DNA of 13,362 bases from an uncultured Pseudomonadota bacterium (GTDB lineage: Bacteria > Pseudomonadota > Gammaproteobacteria > Burkholderiales > Thiobacillaceae), in contig CAISDD010000043.1 in assembly GCA_903883985.1 (NCBI GenBank), positions 1 through 13,362 of the forward strand, given 5' to 3'. Below, piece after piece: positions 6,149-12,963 of this stretch (its first letter is position 1; each line of letters begins with the position of its first letter). A program made the translations under genes and the position numbers. Below the pieces are notes generated by a model. That model was not told where the DNA came from and did not search any database. It was given only the letters and a program-made list of their open reading frames with translations.

Positions 6149-7108
6149 TTGAGTCATGCCCGCATCATCGGCACCGGCAGTTATCTGCCCGACCATGTCC
6201 TGACCAACGAAGACCTGGAGGTGCGGGTGGACACCACCAGCGCCTGGATATTCGATCGCACCGGGATACGCGAACGCCACATCGCCGCGGAAGATGAATT
6301 CACCAGCGACCTGGCGCTGCATGCGGCGCGGCGGGCGATCGAGGCGGCCGGGATCGATGCGGACGAAATCGGCCTGATCGTCGTCGCCACCACTACGCCG
6401 GACCGGATTTTTCCCAGCACCGCCTGCAAATTGCAGGCCAAACTGGGCATCGTCAACGGTTGCCCTGCCCTCGATGTGCAGGCGGTATGCAGCGGTTTCG
6501 TCTACGCGGTGTCGATTGCGGATCAATTCATCCGCTCAGGCCAGGTGAAGTGCGCCCTGGTGGTGGGCGCGGAGACGCTCTCGCGCATCACCGACTGGAG
6601 CGACCGCGGCAACTGCATACTCTGGGGAGATGGTGCGGGTGCCGTGGTGCTGCAGGCCTCTGAAAGCCACGGCATTATCAACACCCATCTGCATGCCGAC
6701 GGGCGCTACGAAGACCTGCTCTACGTGGATGGTGGCGTCTCGCGCAGGACCGAGGGGCCGGCTTATATGCGCATGGCCGGCAACGCCGTGTTCAAGATGG
6801 CGGTCAAGACGCTCGACGCCATCGTCGACGAGACCCTGGCTGCGAATGGTCTGGAGAAAAGCGATGTCGACTGGCTGGTGCCTCACCAGGCGAATATTCG
6901 CATCATCCAGGCTACCGCCAGGAAATTGGGTATGAGCATGGATAAGGTGATCGTCACCGTCGCCGGCCACGGCAATACCTCCGCCGCCTCCGTGCCGCTG
7001 GCCCTGGATGTTGCCGTGCGCGACGGCCGGATCAAGCCTGGCGAACTGGTGCTGATGGAAGCCTTCGGCGGCGGTTTCACCTGGGGCTCGGTGCTGGTGA
7101 GGATGTAA
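6149..7108 (+). CDS. fabH: Beta-ketoacyl-ACP synthase III (FabH)
   Basis: 319 residues. Condenses acetyl-CoA with malonyl-ACP to start fatty acid synthesis; cytoplasmic. The start is TTG 6149, giving MSHARIIGTGSYLPD, aligned with E. coli MYTKIIGTGSYLPE. The catalytic triad is complete: C114 in QAVCSGF, H246 in VPHQAN, N276 in HGNTSAAS. The CoA-side block RTGIRERHI (37-45), DGAGAVVL (161-168) and the C-terminal EAFGGGFTWGSVLVRM are all present. It lies 13 bases after plsX with a strong Shine-Dalgarno, despite the weak start codon. Between its stop and fabD is a 74-base gap in which I see no clear promoter or hairpin. Confidence 0.96.
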   Translation: MSHARIIGTGSYLPDHVLTNEDLEVRVDTTSAWIFDRTGIRERHIAAEDEFTSDLALHAARRAIEAAGIDADEIGLIVVATTTPDRIFPSTACKLQAKLGIVNGCPALDVQAVCSGFVYAVSIADQFIRSGQVKCALVVGAETLSRITDWSDRGNCILWGDGAGAVVLQASESHGIINTHLHADGRYEDLLYVDGGVSRRTEGPAYMRMAGNAVFKMAVKTLDAIVDETLAANGLEKSDVDWLVPHQANIRIIQATARKLGMSMDKVIVTVAGHGNTSAASVPLALDVAVRDGRIKPGELVLMEAFGGGFTWGSVLVRM

Positions 7109-7182
7109 AGGCAGGCTCAAAGTTCAAGATGCCTACCCCCTATCCTATCCACTAGTCCCTTGCGTCTTATCGAGGAGTATTG

Positions 7183-8154
7183 ATGAAATTCGCCTTCGTA
7201 TTCCCCGGCCAGGGCTCGCAGTCGGTGGCCATGATGGCAGCCTATGGCGACGAGCCGCTGCTGCGCGACACCTTCGCCGAGGCCTCCGCCGTGCTGGGCT
7301 TCGATCTCTGGACCATGGTGTCTGATGGTCCGGCCGAGATTCTGAATCAGACGGTGAATACCCAGCCGGCCATGCTCGCTGCCGGGGTGTCGCTCTATCG
7401 CCTCTGGCTGGCGCGAGGTGGTGCAGCACCCGCGCTCATGGCGGGTCACAGTCTGGGCGAATACACGGCGCTGACCTGTGCCGGTGGGATCGATTTCGCC
7501 GATGCCATTCGCCTGGTGCGTCTGCGCGCCGAAGCCATGCAATCCGCAGTGCCGGAAGGGGTCGGCGCCATGGCGGCGATACTCGGCCTGGATGACGCCG
7601 GAGTGCGCGCGGTATGTGCCGAGGCGGCCCAGGGCGAGGTGCTGGAGGCGGTCAACTTCAATTCGCCCGGCCAGGTGGTGATCGCCGGCGACAAGGCTGC
7701 GGTTCTGCGCGGCATGGTGCAGGCCAGGGAGCGGGGTGCCAAGCGCGCCCTGGCGCTGTCGGTCTCCGTGCCCTCGCACTGCGCCTTGATGAAACCTGCG
7801 GCCGAGAAACTGCGCGCGGCGCTGGCCGGGATCGAAATCCGCGTACCGGCCGTGCCCGTGATCCACAATGTCGATGTCGCCGCCCACGCCGACGCCGACG
7901 CGATACGCGATGCGCTGGCGAGGCAATTGTTCAGCCCGGTACGCTGGGTGGAGTCCATGTTCGCACTGCGGGATGCGGGTGTGCGGTTGATCGCCGAATG
8001 CGGCCCGGGAAAAGTCCTGGCCGGCCTCAACAAGCGCACCCTCGACATCCCCACGCTGGCTATGGCGGACGCCGCCGCGTTGGCAGATGTGCTCGCCAGA
8101 TCCGTAGATCCCCTCACCCCCAGCCCCTCTCCCGTGCGCGGGCGAGGGGAGTAA
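7183..8154 (+). CDS. fabD: Malonyl-CoA:ACP transacylase (FabD), C-terminus replaced by a repeat
   Basis: 323 residues; the family is usually about 305-315. Moves malonyl from CoA to AcpP, supplying the extender unit. FVFPGQGSQ (6-13), the nucleophile S90 in AGHSLGEY (87-94), R115 in VRLRAEAMQ and H199 in VPSHCALM are the expected active-site residues; ECGPGKVLAGLNKR (272-285) is the usual near-C-terminal block. The start is ATG 7183, preceded by AGGAG (7173-7177) at 5 bases; an adjacent TTG at 7180 is less likely. Residues 310-323 (PLTPSPSPVRGRGE) are encoded by a 41-base dispersed repeat, not family sequence, so the native end has been replaced or extended. The active site is unaffected, so the enzyme is probably functional. 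fabG starts 12 bases later. Confidence 0.95.
   Translation: MKFAFVFPGQGSQSVAMMAAYGDEPLLRDTFAEASAVLGFDLWTMVSDGPAEILNQTVNTQPAMLAAGVSLYRLWLARGGAAPALMAGHSLGEYTALTCAGGIDFADAIRLVRLRAEAMQSAVPEGVGAMAAILGLDDAGVRAVCAEAAQGEVLEAVNFNSPGQVVIAGDKAAVLRGMVQARERGAKRALALSVSVPSHCALMKPAAEKLRAALAGIEIRVPAVPVIHNVDVAAHADADAIRDALARQLFSPVRWVESMFALRDAGVRLIAECGPGKVLAGLNKRTLDIPTLAMADAAALADVLARSVDPLTPSPSPVRGRGE
8111..8151 (+). repeat. 41-base dispersed palindromic repeat, copy 2 (inside the 3' end of fabD)
   Basis: It matches the minus-strand copy at 2827-2867 except for two adjacent bases in the loop (TG against CT). The second half folds as CCCCTC-T-CCCG, loop TGCG, CGGG-C-GAGGGG. It ends one base before the fabD stop TAA (8152-8154) and translates as LTPSPSPVRGRG, the typical peptide produced when this repeat family enters a reading frame. 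Confidence 0.88.
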
Positions 8155-8166
8155 ACGGAGAAAGCA

Positions 8167-8904
8167 ATGGACGGAAAGATCGCTCTGGTGACCGGCGCCT
8201 CGCGCGGCATAGGCCAGGCCATCCTGCATGAACTCGCCCGCCGTGGCGCTTTTGTCATCGGCACCGCCACCAGCGAATCCGGTGCCACGGCCATCGCCGC
8301 CGCGCTGGCCGCCTCCGACATGAAGGGCGAAGGCCTGATGCTCGACGTCACCGACGCGGCGGGCGTGACGGCCAGCATCGATGGCCTGCTCGCCCGGCAT
8401 GGTCGCATCGACATCCTGGTCAACAACGCCGGCATCACCCGCGACAATCTGTTGATGCGCATGAAGGACGAGGAGTGGGATGCCATCCTGGAAACCAACC
8501 TGACTTCGGTGTTCCGTCTTTCCCGCGCCGTGCTGCGGCCCATGATGAAGGCCCGTTACGGTCGCATCATCGGCATCGCCTCGGTGGTGGGGGTCTCGGG
8601 AAACGCCGGTCAGGTGAACTATGCCGCGGCCAAGGCCGGCATGATTGGTTTTTCCAAATCTCTGGCTCAGGAGGTCGGCAGTCGCGGCATTACGGTAAAC
8701 TGCGTGGCCCCGGGTTTCATCGACACCGACATGACTCGCTCCCTGCCTGACGCTGCGCGCCAGAAACTCCTGGAGCGCATCCCCCTCGGCAAGTTGGGAA
8801 CCCCGGAAGATATCGCCCATGCGGTGGCCTACCTGGCCTCCAGTGGGGCTTGCTATGTGACGGGCGCCACCCTGCATGTCAATGGCGGGCTGTACATGGA
8901 CTGA
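8167..8904 (+). CDS. fabG: 3-oxoacyl-ACP reductase (FabG)
   Basis: 245 residues, the usual length. NADPH-dependent reduction of 3-ketoacyl-ACP to 3-hydroxyacyl-ACP; a short-chain dehydrogenase, normally tetrameric. The cofactor motif is TGASRGIG (9-16); NNAG is at 86-89. The catalytic set is N111, S139, Y152 and K156 (YAAAK). The C-terminal PGFIDTDMT (182-190) and GATLHVNGGLYM (233-244) are typical. The Shine-Dalgarno GGAGA (8157-8161) comes directly after the repeat at the end of fabD, 5 bases before ATG. The 89-base gap to acpP carries the acpP promoter. Confidence 0.97.
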   Translation: MDGKIALVTGASRGIGQAILHELARRGAFVIGTATSESGATAIAAALAASDMKGEGLMLDVTDAAGVTASIDGLLARHGRIDILVNNAGITRDNLLMRMKDEEWDAILETNLTSVFRLSRAVLRPMMKARYGRIIGIASVVGVSGNAGQVNYAAAKAGMIGFSKSLAQEVGSRGITVNCVAPGFIDTDMTRSLPDAARQKLLERIPLGKLGTPEDIAHAVAYLASSGACYVTGATLHVNGGLYMD

Positions 8905-8953
8905 ATGCTTTTCCAGGTAAATCGTGGTCGTCTGATTTTTTTTGTTGGGGGTT

Positions 8954-8962
8954 TGCTAGAAT
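8954..8962 (+). promoter_or_regulatory. Extended -10 promoter for acpP
   Basis: TGC (8954-8956) directly before TAGAAT (8957-8962) forms a TGn-extended -10. The -35 region at 17 bases (GATTTT, 8934-8939) is poor, which fits an extended -10 promoter. Transcription would start near 8969, about 25 bases before the acpP ATG, with the Shine-Dalgarno ACGGAG at 8981-8986. An internal promoter here would allow the high AcpP level cells need; E. coli acpP is also known to have its own promoter. Confidence 0.6.
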
Positions 8963-8993
8963 TCCCCCGCCTTTATGCTAACGGAGTTTTCTG

Positions 8994-9230
8994 ATGAGTG
9001 ATATTGAAGAGCGTGTCAAGAAGATCGTTGCCGAGCAGTTGGGCGCGAATGAAGCCGATGTGAAGCTGGATTCTTCCTTTGTCGACGACTTGGGCGCTGA
9101 CTCGCTCGATACCGTGGAACTGGTGATGGCTCTCGAAGAGGAATTTGAATGTGAAATTCCCGACGAGGACGCCGAGAAGATCACCACCGTGCAGCAGGCT
9201 GTTGATTACATCAACGCGCACAACAAGTAA
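8994..9230 (+). CDS. acpP: Acyl carrier protein
   Basis: 78 residues, acidic, the standard size. It carries the growing acyl chain on 4'-phosphopantetheine and is the partner of all Fab enzymes here and of PlsX. The attachment site is S37 in GADSLDTVELVM (34-45). The sequence begins MSDIEERVKKIVAEQLG and ends DYINAHNK, nearly identical in layout to E. coli AcpP. ACGGAG lies 7 bases before the ATG. It has a likely promoter of its own and is followed by a GC-rich hairpin, so a short abundant monocistronic message is plausible. Confidence 0.98.
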   Translation: MSDIEERVKKIVAEQLGANEADVKLDSSFVDDLGADSLDTVELVMALEEEFECEIPDEDAEKITTVQQAVDYINAHNK

Positions 9231-9247
9231 GAAGTAGTTCGAGTACC

Positions 9248-9270
9248 GGGACGGGCCCAGGGCCTGTCCC
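9248..9270 (+). terminator. Hairpin after acpP, probable partial terminator or attenuator
   Basis: GGGACGGGCC (9248-9257), loop CAG, GGCCTGTCCC (9261-9270): a 10-bp stem with one G-T pair and a 3-base loop. It is followed by CCATTTTCTG, a short and interrupted T-run. The hairpin starts 17 bases after the acpP stop. Strength looks partial, which would let some transcription continue into fabF, consistent with AcpP being needed in excess over FabF. Confidence 0.65.
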
Positions 9271-9316
9271 CCATTTTCTGGGCTGGCTATGGTTTTCCGC
9301 AACACCCAATCCTCTG

Positions 9317-9321
9317 AGGAG
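9317..9321 (+). promoter_or_regulatory. Shine-Dalgarno that decides the GTG start of fabF
   Basis: AGGAG, within TGAGGAG, sits 7 bases before GTG 9329. A second GTG at 9321 is out of frame with fabF. Confidence 0.7.
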
Positions 9322-9328
9322 TGCACAA

Positions 9329-10567
9329 GTGTCTAGGCGCAGAGTCGTAGTCACCGGTCTTGGTATCATTTCTCCGGTGGGCAACCGTGTGGATGAAGCC
9401 TGGAGCAATCTTGTGGCAGGCCGCTCCGGTATCACCCGCATCAGCCGTTTCGATGCATCGGCCTTCTCCGTCCAGATCGCGGGTGAAGTGAAGGATTTCG
9501 ACCTGGGCAAGTACCTGTCGCCCAAGGATGCCCGGCGCATGGATGTCTTCATCCACTATGGCATGGCCGCAGCGATCGACGCCTTCAAGGATAGCGGACT
9601 GATCGTGACCGACGCCAACCGCGAGCGCATGGGAGTCAACATCGGCTCCGGCATCGGCGGCCTGCCGATGATCGAGGAAACCCACAAGACCTATTTGGAA
9701 CACGGGCCGCGCAAGATCTCGCCTTTCTTTATCCCGGCGACCATCAGCAACATGATTTCCGGCCACCTCTCCATCCTCTATGGCCTGCAAGGCCCGAATG
9801 TCGCCATGGTCACGGCCTGCTCCACCGGCACCCATGCCATCGGCGAGGCCGGACGCATGATCGAGTATGGCGAAGCCGACGTGATGGTCGCGGGCGGTGC
9901 TGAATCCTGCATCTGCCCACTGGCCGTGGGTGGTTTCGCGGCGGCACGCGCACTTTCCACTCGTAACGATGATCCCGCAGCGGCCAGCCGTCCCTGGGAC
10001 AAGGGACGCGATGGTTTCGTCCTGGGCGAGGGCGCGGGCGTCATGGTTCTGGAAGAATATGAACACGCCAGGGCGCGCGGTGCCCGCATTTATTGCGAGT
10101 TGGTCGGCTATGGCAAGAGCGCGGACGCCAACCACATGACCGCGCCGGTCGAGGATGGATCGGGGGCGGCTCGCTGCATGCACAACGCCTTGAAGAATGC
10201 CGGCTTGAATCCCGACCAGATCGACTACATCAACGCACACGGAACCTCCACCCCCCTGGGCGATCTGGCCGAGACCAAGGCGGTAAAACTGGCTCTGGGG
10301 TCGCATGCCAGCCGCGTGATGGTCAGCTCCAGCAAGTCCATGACGGGCCACCTGTTGGGCGCGGCCGGTGGTGTCGAGGCGGTATTCTCGGTGCTGGCCC
10401 TGGCGCATCAGGTCGTGCCGCCGACCATTAACCTCGATGAGCCGGACGTGGGTTGCGATCTCGATTACGTGCCCAACACGGCGCGCGCGGCTCGGGTGAA
10501 CGTGGCCTTGTCCAACTCCTTCGGTTTCGGCGGCACCAACGGCACTCTCATCTTCGCCCGGACTTGA
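9329..10567 (+). CDS. fabF: Beta-ketoacyl-ACP synthase II (FabF)
   Basis: 412 residues, the usual length. Elongating condensation of acyl-ACP with malonyl-ACP; cytoplasmic homodimer. It starts with GTG at 9329, giving MSRRRVVVTGLGIISPVGN. The active site is complete: C164 in VTACSTGTHA, H304 in NAHGTSTPLGD, K336 in SSSKSMTGH and H341. The C-terminal NSFGFGGTNGTLIF (396-409) is diagnostic. The adjacent acpP and the lack of a fabB-type active-site context support FabF. It lies 98 bases after acpP, beyond the hairpin, so its expression may depend on readthrough. The stop TGA is embedded in the TTGA that starts pabC, a 4-base overlap. Confidence 0.97.
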   Translation: MSRRRVVVTGLGIISPVGNRVDEAWSNLVAGRSGITRISRFDASAFSVQIAGEVKDFDLGKYLSPKDARRMDVFIHYGMAAAIDAFKDSGLIVTDANRERMGVNIGSGIGGLPMIEETHKTYLEHGPRKISPFFIPATISNMISGHLSILYGLQGPNVAMVTACSTGTHAIGEAGRMIEYGEADVMVAGGAESCICPLAVGGFAAARALSTRNDDPAAASRPWDKGRDGFVLGEGAGVMVLEEYEHARARGARIYCELVGYGKSADANHMTAPVEDGSGAARCMHNALKNAGLNPDQIDYINAHGTSTPLGDLAETKAVKLALGSHASRVMVSSSKSMTGHLLGAAGGVEAVFSVLALAHQVVPPTINLDEPDVGCDLDYVPNTARAARVNVALSNSFGFGGTNGTLIFART

Positions 10568-11376
10568 GCGCGTTCTGCCTTGTCAATGGAGTCGTGGGGG
10601 CCGGGCTCGACCCGCTGGATCGTGGCTTGCACTACGGCGACGGAGTTTTTCGCAGCCTGCGCGTGTCCGGGGGGCGGCCATGCCTCTGGGAGGAACAACT
10701 GGATCGGTTCGCCGTCGATGCCGCGCGCCTGGGTCTGGATTTCCCCGAAGCCTCGCTCTGGCGGAGGGACTTGGCGCAACTGGAAGCCAGCCTCGCCGGC
10801 GGCGTACTCAAGTTGCTCCTGACCCGTGGCGGCGGGCAGCGCGGTTATCGGCTGCCTGACGCGCCCAAGCCTTGCCGCATGCTGATCTATGATCCCGCGC
10901 CCCCGCAGAGTGATGCCTGGCCCATGGCCGGCCTCAACTTGCGCCTGTGCGAGCTTCGCCTGGGGGCACAGCCCCGGCTGGCAGGCGTCAAACACCTCAA
11001 CCGCCTGGAAAACGTCCTGGCGCGGGCCGAATGGAATGACCCCGCCATCCATGAGGGCCTGCTGCGCGACGAAGCGGGTCGAGTGATCTCGGGCGTCATG
11101 AGCAATGTCTTGTTCTGGAGGGGGGATTGTCTCTGCACCCCGTGTCTGGACCGCTGTGGCGTGGCCGGGTTGACACGCGCGCGCCTGATGCGGCGGGCTG
11201 CCGCCGCCGGCTATGCCGTCCGGGAAAGTGAATTCGGTCTGGACGAGGTGCTCGCGGCGGACGAGCTCATGGTGTGCAATAGCGTGATCGGCCTGCATCG
11301 CGTCGCCAGCCTGGGCGAACACACCTGGTCTGTTCCCGCAATCAGCACGCAACTTCGAACCCTGCTCGATGCTTAA
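10564..11376 (+). CDS. pabC: Aminodeoxychorismate lyase (PabC)
   Basis: 270 residues (E. coli 269). A PLP enzyme of fold type IV that splits 4-amino-4-deoxychorismate to p-aminobenzoate and pyruvate for folate. The start is TTG 10564, giving MSAFCLVNGVVG, aligned with E. coli MFLINGHKQ; the next in-frame GTG would cut into the conserved NG. No Shine-Dalgarno is seen, and the 4-base overlap TTGA with the fabF stop implies coupling. DRGLHYGDGVF (19-29), TRGGGQRGY (87-95) and the PLP lysine K143 in GVKHLNRLEN (141-150) are present. The glutamate expected five residues before the conserved Asn (E. coli VTECCAAN) is S176 here (VISGVMSN), and N181 is kept. A branched-chain or D-amino-acid transaminase is less likely given the LNRLEN motif and the operon position. 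Confidence 0.9.
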   Translation: MSAFCLVNGVVGAGLDPLDRGLHYGDGVFRSLRVSGGRPCLWEEQLDRFAVDAARLGLDFPEASLWRRDLAQLEASLAGGVLKLLLTRGGGQRGYRLPDAPKPCRMLIYDPAPPQSDAWPMAGLNLRLCELRLGAQPRLAGVKHLNRLENVLARAEWNDPAIHEGLLRDEAGRVISGVMSNVLFWRGDCLCTPCLDRCGVAGLTRARLMRRAAAAGYAVRESEFGLDEVLAADELMVCNSVIGLHRVASLGEHTWSVPAISTQLRTLLDA

Positions 11377-12355
11377 AGGTACTTTCAGTCTCGCCATTCT
11401 CTTGCTGCTATGCGCGGCGGCCTGGCTGGCCTGGTATGCCACTTCACCCATGCCAGGCGGGCCTTATCCCTTGGCCTTCTCGGTGGAGCGGGGTAGTTCG
11501 CTGAAGGCCGCCGCGCACGACATGGCGCAGGCCGGTGTGTTGCGGCGGCCCTGGGCTTTCGTCTTGCTGGCCCGCTTTCGGGGGGCTGCGGCCGAGGTCA
11601 AGGCGGGCAGTTACGCCTTGAACGCCCCCACCACGCCACTGGGACTGTTGCGCAAGATCACGGCCGGCGAGACCGTGCTGGGCAAGCTGACCGTGCCCGA
11701 GGGCTGGACTTTCGCCGAGATGCGCCGCGCCCTGGACGCTCACCCTGGTTTGCGCCACGACAGCACAGGCATGGACGAGGCCCGTTTGCTGGCGGCCATC
11801 GGCGCCAGGGAGCAGCAGGCGGAGGGTCGTTTCTTCCCGGATACCTATTTCTTCGATCCAGGCAGCTCCGATCTCGCTCTCTACAAGCGCGCCTACGCCG
11901 CCATGCGCCGACAACTCGATGCCGCCTGGGCGACGCGTGCCCCCGGGTTGCCTTACCAAACGCCGGACCAGGCCTTGACCATGGCGTCCCTCGTCGAGCG
12001 GGAAACCGGCGCGCCGGAAGAGCGGCCTCTGATCGCTTCGGTCTTCATCAATCGTTTGCGTCTGGGCATGCGCTTGCAGACCGATCCTAGCGTCATCTAC
12101 GGGCTGGGAGCGCGTTATGACGGCAGCCTGCACAAGGCGGACTTGCTGGCCGACACGCCGTTCAATACCTACACGAGGGCGGGGCTGCCACCCACACCGA
12201 TTGCCCTGCCGGGCGTGGCTGCGCTCTACGCGGCGCTGAATCCGGATACCAGCCGGGCGCTGTATTTCGTCGCCCGTGGCGCTGGCCATCACGCGTTCTC
12301 CAACGATCTCGATGCGCACAATCGCGCGGTCAACCGCTATGTGAGGGGGCGCTGA
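11369..12355 (+). CDS. mltG: Endolytic murein transglycosylase MltG (YceG)
   Basis: 328 residues (E. coli 340). It cleaves nascent glycan strands and is proposed to act as a terminase of peptidoglycan polymerisation. One N-terminal membrane segment (about 6-24) anchors it with the catalytic part in the periplasm. A LysM-like region (about 35-105) is followed by the YceG domain, containing EGRFFPDTYFF (152-162), the catalytic glutamate E210 in MASLVERET (205-213), NRLRLGMRLQTDPSVIYG (228-245) and GLPPTPIALPG (272-282). The ATG overlaps pabC by 8 bases, with no clear Shine-Dalgarno, and the stop overlaps the tmk ATG by one base, so it depends on the operon for translation. Confidence 0.95.
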   Translation: MLKGTFSLAILLLLCAAAWLAWYATSPMPGGPYPLAFSVERGSSLKAAAHDMAQAGVLRRPWAFVLLARFRGAAAEVKAGSYALNAPTTPLGLLRKITAGETVLGKLTVPEGWTFAEMRRALDAHPGLRHDSTGMDEARLLAAIGAREQQAEGRFFPDTYFFDPGSSDLALYKRAYAAMRRQLDAAWATRAPGLPYQTPDQALTMASLVERETGAPEERPLIASVFINRLRLGMRLQTDPSVIYGLGARYDGSLHKADLLADTPFNTYTRAGLPPTPIALPGVAALYAALNPDTSRALYFVARGAGHHAFSNDLDAHNRAVNRYVRGR

Positions 12356-12963
12356 TGTCAGGTCTGTTCCTTACGCTGGAGGGGGTCGATGGCGCCGGCA
12401 AGAGCAGTCATCTGGACTGGCTGGCGGATTGGTTCCGTGCGCGCGGCCGGGTGGTTCGCCAGACTCGTGAGCCCGGTGGCACGCCCCTGGGAGAGAGCCT
12501 GCGCGGGATCGTCCTGCACCAGGCCATGGCGGCCGAGACCGAAGCCCTGGTGATGTTTGCGGCCCGCTGCGAACACCTCGATCGGGTCATCCGCCCCGCC
12601 CTGGCTGCGGGGGAGGTCGTCATCTCCGACCGTTTTACCGATGCCAGCTTCGCCTACCAGTGCGGTGGTCGCGGCCTGCCCGAGGCGCGTCTGGAAGTGC
12701 TGGAGAACTGGGTACAGGGCGACTTGCAACCCGACCTCACCTTGTTGTTCGACGTGCCCAACGAAATCGCAGCGGCACGCCTGGCTAACGCCCGCGAACC
12801 CGACCGCTTCGAACGTGAGCAGGGCGAATTCCACGCACGGGTGCGTGCTGCCTACCTGCGCCGCGCCGACATGCACCCGCGGCGTATCCGCGTGGTCGAT
12901 GCCAGCCGCAGCATAGACTCCGTGCGCGCCCAGTTGGCCGGGATACTGGAGAAGTTGGCGTGA
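12355..12963 (+). CDS. tmk: Thymidylate kinase
   Basis: 202 residues. Phosphorylates dTMP to dTDP with ATP; essential for dTTP supply. The P-loop is GVDGAGKS (10-17), the substrate block TREPGGTPLGE (37-47), the DR motif SDRFTDASFAYQ (91-102) and the Arg-rich lid REPDRFEREQ (147-156). Arginines in the lid rather than in the P-loop agree with the E. coli-type (type II) enzyme. The Shine-Dalgarno GAGGGG (12343-12348) lies inside the end of mltG. The start overlaps mltG as TGATG, and the stop overlaps holB by 4 bases (GTGA). Confidence 0.97.
   Translation: MSGLFLTLEGVDGAGKSSHLDWLADWFRARGRVVRQTREPGGTPLGESLRGIVLHQAMAAETEALVMFAARCEHLDRVIRPALAAGEVVISDRFTDASFAYQCGGRGLPEARLEVLENWVQGDLQPDLTLLFDVPNEIAAARLANAREPDRFEREQGEFHARVRAAYLRRADMHPRRIRVVDASRSIDSVRAQLAGILEKLA

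Noticed and set aside
7117..8877. Minus-strand frame of 586 codons opposite fabD and fabG
   Set aside because: It spans two well-identified genes and the gap between them, with His/Gly/Arg-rich shadow composition and no family motif.
8935..8942. T8 run after fabG considered as an intrinsic terminator
   Set aside because: No adequate hairpin precedes it; the only pairing seen is a 5-bp AAATC/GATTT. It more likely belongs to the AT-rich upstream part of the acpP promoter.
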